A DNA stretch of 11,165 nucleotides from Deltaproteobacteria bacterium (GTDB lineage Bacteria > Desulfobacterota > Syntrophia > Syntrophales > UBA2210), in the NCBI GenBank assembly GCA_019314085.1, contig JAFCZZ010000029.1:1-11165 (forward strand), given 5' to 3'. This document shows positions 7,576 to 11,165 of this stretch, one piece after another; the first letter of the stretch is position 1, and each line of letters begins with the position of its first letter. Both the position numbers and the translations under genes were made by a program. A model generated the notes under the pieces. The model was given only the letters and a program-made list of their open reading frames with translations. It was not told the DNA's origin and made no database searches.

Positions 7576-8196
7576 TCACCGGAAAAAGGCGGGGGATATC
7601 CTTCCCCTGTCATCTATCTCAACACCTTCAAGACGAAGAAGGGACTTTTTCATCTCGGTCCCGCCGCCGAACCGGCCGATGAATCCATCGGCCTTCACCA
7701 CCCGGTGACAGGGAATGATGAGGGGAAAGGGATTTTGGGCAAGCGCCGAGCCGACCGCTCGTGCGGCACCCGGCGCATGGATCGCCTCCGCCAGGGCCCC
7801 GTATGAGGTTACCCTGCCCTGCGGTATGCGCATGGTTTCAAGAAGCACCCTCTTCTGAAATGCTCGGCACCGGTCTGTCTCCACACATCCCAAGGAAAAG
7901 TCGACTCGAGCACCCTCGAGGAAAACTGCTATAGCTTCACAGGTTTCTTTCAGATTTGCATGCGATCGTTCGGTGGCACCTGGGTAATCCGCCCTGATCC
8001 TTTCGACGATTGGCCTGTCCGCACGCGGGAGCATCACGTGAACAATCGAAGGGGCATTCTCCTCGCCCTGCCACACGACACCGACAGCACCCAGAAACGA
8101 AGCCACTAAATGGTAGTACACGGTCTCTGTGTTCGGCAAACCCTGATCCCCTCCGGGGTTGTACCCCTTAGCGGGCCTCTCCCCTGTTCTGGTCAC
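7576..8196 (-). CDS. ogt: Methylated-DNA-[protein]-cysteine S-methyltransferase (O6-alkylguanine repair)
   Basis: 206 residues from GTG 8196. It removes alkyl groups from O6-methylguanine in DNA by transferring them irreversibly to its own cysteine. The acceptor is Cys163 in IIPCHRVV (codon at 7708-7710). The DNA-binding helix region GRVTSYGALAEA and the AARAVGSAL segment with the base-flipping Arg precede it, and GRFGGGTEMKKSLLRLEG follows. The GTG overlaps the upstream stop in a GTGA tetranucleotide, suggesting translational coupling. However, the first 19 residues are Gly/Pro-rich and unlike the family, and a TTG at 8139 has a strong GGAGGGG site 8 bases upstream. Starting there would give 187 residues with the acceptor at Cys144. 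Function is secure; the start is not. It is convergent with proB, with an 8-base gap and no clear terminator. Confidence 0.93.
   Translation of the reverse strand: MTRTGERPAKGYNPGGDQGLPNTETVYYHLVASFLGAVGVVWQGEENAPSIVHVMLPRADRPIVERIRADYPGATERSHANLKETCEAIAVFLEGARVDFSLGCVETDRCRAFQKRVLLETMRIPQGRVTSYGALAEAIHAPGAARAVGSALAQNPFPLIIPCHRVVKADGFIGRFGGGTEMKKSLLRLEGVEIDDRGRISPAFFR
8137..8154 (-). promoter_or_regulatory. Internal Shine-Dalgarno and TTG, alternative ogt start
   Basis: On the minus strand GGAGGGG (8154-8148) is followed after 8 bases by TTG (8139-8137), in frame with ogt. The site is much stronger than the weak AGAGAA before the upstream GTG 8196. Residues just downstream (TVYYHLVASFLGAVGVVW) resemble the usual first strand of alkyltransferases, which fits initiation here. 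Both starts could be used. Confidence 0.5.
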
Positions 8197-9161
8197 AATT
8201 TTCTCTGGATGACATAATCTGAAATGGCGAGAAGGGCCTTCTTGGGAGTCGAGTCCTCGAAGATCTCAAGAAACGACTTTCCCTCTTCGACAAGCCTGGC
8301 GGCCTTTTCAAGGGAATATTCTATCCCTCCGTATGCATTGATAAGGGAGGTGATTTCCTGAACGGAATCCGCTCCACAGTCCTGCACGGCTTTTTCGATC
8401 CTCTCCTTCTCCTCCGGCGTACATTTCTTAAAGGTCCTGATAAGGGGGAGGGTTATCTTTCCCTCTTGGAGGTCCATACCGATGGTCTTGCCGAAATCGT
8501 CCTCCCTGGCCACGTAATCGAGGGTGTCGTCGGTCAGTTGGAAGGCCGTCCCCAGCCTCATGCCGAACTTGGTCAGCGCCTCGACCTCCACCTCCGGCGC
8601 TTTCGCAAGGATCGCGCCTATGGCACATGCCGCGGAGATCAGGATGGCCGTCTTTTTTTCAATAACGGAGAAATATTCTCGCTCGCCGGTGTTGATGTCG
8701 CCGCACCGTGCCAGCTGGATGATCTCTCCCTCGGCCATCGCCGAGGTGGTGATCGAGAGGAGCTTCTGAATCGACTGGTCCCCATCTTCGGCCAGGACAT
8801 TGAAGGAACTTGCGTACAGGTAGTCCCCAACAAGAACACTTGCGGAATTCCCCCAGATACTGTTCGCGGAGGGTTTGCCTCTCCTGATGACGGCATGATC
8901 GATCACGTCATCATGGAGGAGGGATGCCGTATGGATAAACTCCATGACCGAGGCCAGAGGAAACCGCCTGTCCCCTCCATAACCGCACAGATCTGATGAT
9001 ATTACCAGCAGAAGGGGCCTGAGCCTCTTGCCGCCGCCCTTGATGATGTGATCCGAAATCTCGGGGATAAGCTGTACATAGGAACGCATACGGCTCTCGA
9101 TGAGGGTCTCAATCTCCGTCATCTCCTCCATATACTGTTGAAAAACATCCTGTATTTCCAT
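8193..9161 (-). CDS. ispB: Long-chain polyprenyl diphosphate synthase (octaprenyl/heptaprenyl type)
   Basis: 322 residues. It is a trans-isoprenyl diphosphate synthase that adds isopentenyl units to farnesyl or geranylgeranyl diphosphate to build the side chain of quinones. Motifs: GGGKRLRP at 42-49, first Asp-rich motif DDVID at 84-88 (LLHDDVIDHA), and second Asp-rich motif DDTLD at 211-215 followed by DDFGKT. The residue five before the first motif is Ala79; in this family a small residue there leaves the chain-length pocket open, so a long product is inferred, but the exact length cannot be read. The start ATG 9161 lies about 26 bases after a predicted promoter start. Its TGA stop overlaps the GTG of ogt, so the two genes probably form a two-gene operon. 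The symbol ispB is by similarity; hepT or sdsA are alternatives. Confidence 0.93.
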   Translation of the reverse strand: MEIQDVFQQYMEEMTEIETLIESRMRSYVQLIPEISDHIIKGGGKRLRPLLLVISSDLCGYGGDRRFPLASVMEFIHTASLLHDDVIDHAVIRRGKPSANSIWGNSASVLVGDYLYASSFNVLAEDGDQSIQKLLSITTSAMAEGEIIQLARCGDINTGEREYFSVIEKKTAILISAACAIGAILAKAPEVEVEALTKFGMRLGTAFQLTDDTLDYVAREDDFGKTIGMDLQEGKITLPLIRTFKKCTPEEKERIEKAVQDCGADSVQEITSLINAYGGIEYSLEKAARLVEEGKSFLEIFEDSTPKKALLAISDYVIQRKL

Positions 9162-9193
9162 AATGCGTTCCCGTCGCAGATCCTTTGCACCAG

Positions 9194-9222
9194 TCTATAT
9201 TTTATACCCATCGAAATGTCAA
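9194..9222 (-). promoter_or_regulatory. Promoter for polyprenyl synthase-ogt operon
   Basis: On the minus strand TTGACA (9222-9217) is followed after 17 bases by TATAGA (9199-9194). The -35 is perfect and the -10 matches at four of six positions. Predicted transcription starts near 9187, leaving a leader of about 26 bases. It mirrors the plus-strand promoter at 9279-9307 with identical geometry. Confidence 0.68.
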
Positions 9223-9287
9223 AACTTTTCCGGGCACACCGGGAAAGGAGGCCTTTTTGTGAAGGCATCACGCATTGTTTGACATTT
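9214..9287. repeat. 10-bp inverted repeat holding both -35 boxes of the divergent promoters
   Basis: AAATGTCAAA at 9214-9223 and TTTGACATTT at 9278-9287 are perfect reverse complements centred on 9250.5. Each arm contains one TTGACA box. The -10 boxes (9194-9199 and 9302-9307) are symmetric about the same point. A small AAAGG/CCTTT dyad (9244-9248 and 9252-9256) also centres near 9250. Confidence 0.75.
9225..9248. repeat. Hairpin-forming inverted repeat between divergent promoters
   Basis: CTTTTCCGG (9225-9233) can pair with CCGG (9239-9242) and AAAGG (9244-9248) around the loop GCACA, with one bulged G at 9243 and one G-T pair. On the plus strand TTTTT follows a few bases later (9254-9258); on the minus strand TTTT follows directly (9224-9221). 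It could be an operator or a transcription-insulating structure. The sequence does not say which. Confidence 0.45.
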
Positions 9288-9307
9288 TTCATACAACATC
9301 CTATAAA
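9279..9307 (+). promoter_or_regulatory. Promoter for patatin-like phospholipase gene
   Basis: TTGACA at 9279-9284 and TATAAA at 9302-9307 are separated by 17 bases, a near-perfect sigma-70 promoter. Transcription should begin at about 9314-9316, right at the ATG of a short upstream reading frame, and about 85 bases before the phospholipase start. Confidence 0.82.
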
Positions 9308-9315
9308 CAGAGCGT

Positions 9316-9402
9316 ATGTTGATCAGACGTGTGCCCAGCCGAGACACGCTTCACGCGTTGCGGCGGCGGGCAAAGCCGACAAAAGAAAGGCACAACCTAT
9401 GA
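9316..9402 (+). CDS. Possible 28-codon leader peptide ahead of the phospholipase gene
   Basis: ATG 9316 opens a 28-codon frame that ends in TGA 9400-9402, overlapping the phospholipase ATG (9399-9401) as ATGA. The predicted transcript starts within about two bases of this ATG, so it would be read as leaderless or nearly so. The peptide is very basic: seven Arg in 28, including RRR at 16-18, and it begins MLIRRVPSRD. I recognise no family. The ATGA overlap favours coupling, but chance is quite possible in a frame this short. Confidence 0.3.
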   Translation: MLIRRVPSRDTLHALRRRAKPTKERHNL

Positions 9403-10325
9403 GATGGAGGCAAAAACGGATCGGTCTTGCCCTCGGTGGAGGAGGTGCCAGAGGTTTCGCACACATAGGGGTGTTCAAGGCGCTCGTGAGGCAGAAGATA
9501 CCCCTGGATATCATCGTGGGAACCAGCAGCGGCGCCCTGATCGGGGGGGCATATGCCAGCGGGATGCCCCCTGAAGAGATGGAGCGGAAGATAGGCGATT
9601 ATCTGAACAGCAAGGAATACCAGTCTTCAGCGGTCAGGACCATAGAAAAGGCACACGACGGGGAACACGCCTCCCTCACCCAGAAGATACAGGGCTTTTT
9701 TCAGAACAAGTTCCTGCTCCTGCAGGCCATGTTCAAGCCGGGGATACTCTCCACGGAAGAGTTTCAGTCCATGATCGATTTCTTCATACCGGATATACTG
9801 ATCCAGGATACAGCCATCCCCTTCCTGGCCGTCGCCACCGACCTGATAAGCGGAGAACAGGTCGTCTTTTCCGAAGGCCCCCTGCGCGAGGCCATCATGA
9901 TCAGCAGCTCGGTTCCCGGGGCGATAGAGCCCAGACAATCAGGCGAAATGCTGCTCTCCGACGGAGGGATCATCTCCCTGGTCCCGGTCAATGCCGCCAG
10001 GAGGGAGGGGGCGGATATCGTTATAGCCGTCGATATAACGCGGGGCCTTTTTTCCGACGAAAAGCTTGAAAACGCACCGGAGGTACGCGACAGGGCGGCC
10101 GATATAGCGGCACACCACCTGACAAGGCACGAACTGGAAGGGGCTGATGTTGTGATCCGCCCCCGGGTCGGCAACCTTCACTGGTCCGTCTTCTCCCATG
10201 CCGAAAACCTGATAGCAGAGGGTGAAAAGGCTGCGAAGGAGAAGATGCGTGATATCAGAAGAATGGTACCCCTCCTTACAAGGTTCCGTGCAAGACGCGG
10301 CACGCCGAATGCGGCGGCTTTGTAG
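9399..10325 (+). CDS. Patatin-like phospholipase (RssA/NTE-type)
   Basis: 308 residues of a patatin-fold serine hydrolase, presumably acting on phospholipids or lysophospholipids. The oxyanion-hole loop is GGGGARG at 13-19. The nucleophile is Ser43 in GTSSG (41-45, the GXSXG elbow). The partner of the Ser-Asp dyad is Asp188 in LLSDGGI, followed by VPVNAARREGADIVIAVDI. No signal peptide or membrane segment is visible, so it is probably cytoplasmic or peripheral. I chose ATG 9399 because AGAAAGG (9384-9390) lies 8 bases upstream and the GGGGARG loop then sits at the usual distance from the N-terminus. The frame stays open upstream to 9048, but that would run across the promoter and into the opposite gene. 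It is divergent from the polyprenyl synthase gene. Substrate cannot be predicted. Confidence 0.93.
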   Translation: MRWRQKRIGLALGGGGARGFAHIGVFKALVRQKIPLDIIVGTSSGALIGGAYASGMPPEEMERKIGDYLNSKEYQSSAVRTIEKAHDGEHASLTQKIQGFFQNKFLLLQAMFKPGILSTEEFQSMIDFFIPDILIQDTAIPFLAVATDLISGEQVVFSEGPLREAIMISSSVPGAIEPRQSGEMLLSDGGIISLVPVNAARREGADIVIAVDITRGLFSDEKLENAPEVRDRAADIAAHHLTRHELEGADVVIRPRVGNLHWSVFSHAENLIAEGEKAAKEKMRDIRRMVPLLTRFRARRGTPNAAAL

Positions 10326-10379
10326 GTCTATTTCGAACCAATACCGCATCAAATTTTCACTCAGCGGGGGTGATATCCC

Positions 10380-10408
10380 TTGATTCCTCCCCTGATTGGG
10401 TCTACAAT
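10380..10408 (+). promoter_or_regulatory. Promoter for plsC-like gene
   Basis: TTGATT at 10380-10385 and TACAAT at 10403-10408 are separated by 17 bases, matching consensus at four and five of six positions. Predicted transcription starts near 10415, giving a leader of about 90 bases before the acyltransferase ATG. No convincing terminator for the phospholipase gene is seen in 10326-10379, so read-through may also contribute. Confidence 0.65.
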
Positions 10409-10435
10409 ACAAACACTTCTGCTGATGGATCTTTT

Positions 10436-10478
10436 CCTGCTGGATTCAGATAGCGGATGAGATCCTCGTTACAGCAGG
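10436..10478 (+). other. Leader hairpin upstream of plsC-like gene
   Basis: CCTGCTG (10436-10442) and CAGCAGG (10472-10478) are perfect complements, forming a 7-bp outer stem in the predicted 5' leader. A weaker GAT/ATC pairing is possible inside. It ends 12 bases before the AAGGAG ribosome site. An 11-codon ATG frame (10425-10460) without a Shine-Dalgarno overlaps it. I recognise no riboswitch family. Confidence 0.35.
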
Positions 10479-10506
10479 TCGAATGAATCGAAGGAGAAAC
10501 CCCATA

Positions 10507-11165
10507 ATGTATCAGATACCGCGCATCAGCTTTTCTTCTTACAAATTCAGGGGTGAACAGATACGGGAGCGGGCGGTCAACCTTTTTTTTCCCGTCTACC
10601 GGCCGATGCTTTTCGCCCTGTTTACCTTGGATACTTTCGCCTGCGCGATTGCGGCTATGCTTTGCGCCCACTTCGATTCGCAGAACAGGGGCCACGCCGT
10701 GGCCCAATTCTGGTCCCGGTTGAACCTTGCCCTAACGGGGGTCTCCGCGTCGATAAGCGGGGAAGACCGTATGGATCAGAATCAGTCGTATATTGTCATG
10801 GCGAATCACCAGAGCCACTACGATGTCTTTGCCCTTATGGGGCTCCTTCCCCTGCAGTTGAGATGGGTCATCAAGATGGAGCTGCGCAAGATACCCATAT
10901 TCGGGATCGCCTGCGAGAAGGTGGGGTACATCTTCATCGACAGAGGAAATCATGAAAAGGCACAAAAGAGCCTCGAGGCGGCGGGCGAGAAGATTCGGGC
11001 GGGTTCATCGGTGATCTTCTTTCCCGAAGGCACCAGGAGCGCGAACGGGAAGCTCCAGGCCTTCAAAAAGGGCGGATTCGTCATAGCGCTGGAGGCAAAG
11101 GTGCCGATCCTCCCGGTAACCGTGGTGGGGGGCAAGGAGATCCTGCCCAAGGGGAGCCTGCGTAT
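10507..11165 (+). CDS. plsC: Lysophospholipid acyltransferase, PlsC/LPLAT family (3' end outside window)
   Basis: The first 219 residues of a 1-acyl-sn-glycerol-3-phosphate acyltransferase-type protein, which acylates lysophosphatidic acid to phosphatidic acid in phospholipid synthesis at the inner membrane. A hydrophobic N-terminal segment spans about residues 26-56. The catalytic HX4D motif is NHQSHYD with His101 and Asp106. The glycerol-phosphate-binding motif is FPEGTRS at 172-178, and ILPVTVVGG follows. The start ATG 10507 is preceded by AAGGAG (10491-10496); ATG 10483 in the same frame is a poorer choice. It has its own promoter and lies 181 bases after the phospholipase gene. The family is usually about 240 residues, so most is present. 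Other LPLAT members share these motifs, so the exact substrate is an inference. Confidence 0.92.
   Translation, partial: MYQIPRISFSSYKFRGEQIRERAVNLFFPVYRPMLFALFTLDTFACAIAAMLCAHFDSQNRGHAVAQFWSRLNLALTGVSASISGEDRMDQNQSYIVMANHQSHYDVFALMGLLPLQLRWVIKMELRKIPIFGIACEKVGYIFIDRGNHEKAQKSLEAAGEKIRAGSSVIFFPEGTRSANGKLQAFKKGGFVIALEAKVPILPVTVVGGKEILPKGSLR

Noticed and set aside
7562..7610. Bidirectional terminator between proB and ogt
   Set aside because: CGGT/ACCG and GGGGA/TCCCC pairings exist but are short, have poor loops and lack a correctly placed T-tract on either strand.
9048..9398. N-terminal extension of the patatin-like protein
   Set aside because: It would run through the promoter and the 5' end of the opposite polyprenyl synthase gene, and lacks patatin similarity. 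ATG 9399 has a good ribosome site.
1..11165. Mobile elements, CRISPR arrays, tRNA/rRNA genes, defence or toxin-antitoxin systems
   Set aside because: I saw no transposase, integrase, regularly spaced repeats, cloverleaf-like sequence or defence-type protein motifs. All long frames are accounted for by housekeeping genes.

Overview
The window is a stretch of bacterial chromosome carrying ordinary housekeeping genes: ten protein genes, one of them cut at each edge. I see no RNA gene, transposon, CRISPR array or phage gene. The run malate dehydrogenase, fused radical SAM protein, RNase G, rplU, rpmA, obgE, proB is a neighbourhood I associate with Desulfobacterota (the former Deltaproteobacteria). 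GC is moderate to high, AUA isoleucine codons are unusually common, and promoters match the sigma-70 consensus. The assignment is inferred from gene order and protein style only and is moderately confident at best.

Layout, left to right. (a) 1-4483, plus strand: the 3' end of mdh, then a large fused B12-binding-like/radical SAM/DUF2344 protein 2 bases downstream, then RNase G; these probably form one operon. (b) 4484-5358: a promoter with both hexamers fully consensus drives rplU and rpmA (ribosomal proteins L21 and L27). A strong intrinsic terminator closes this unit. (c) 5387-7567: obgE (ribosome-assembly GTPase) and proB (glutamate 5-kinase, without proA beside it). (d) 7576-9161, minus strand: a long-chain polyprenyl diphosphate synthase followed by an O6-alkylguanine-DNA alkyltransferase, overlapping by 4 bases and convergent with proB. 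(e) 9162-9398: a divergent control region whose two promoters are mirror images about 9250.5. (f) 9399-10325, plus strand: a patatin-like phospholipase. (g) 10380-11165: its own promoter, a structured leader, and a PlsC-type acyltransferase cut by the window end.

Several genes share a theme of ribosome and RNA handling (RNase G, L21, L27, Obg). The right half is lipid and isoprenoid metabolism (polyprenyl synthase, patatin, acyltransferase). No clearly new multi-gene system is visible. The best leads are small-scale: the symmetric divergent promoter; a possible leaderless 28-codon upstream ORF coupled to the patatin start; a terminator hairpin between a candidate obgE promoter and an obgE start that lacks a Shine-Dalgarno; a possible internal TTG start in ogt; and the uncharacterised radical SAM protein next to RNase G.
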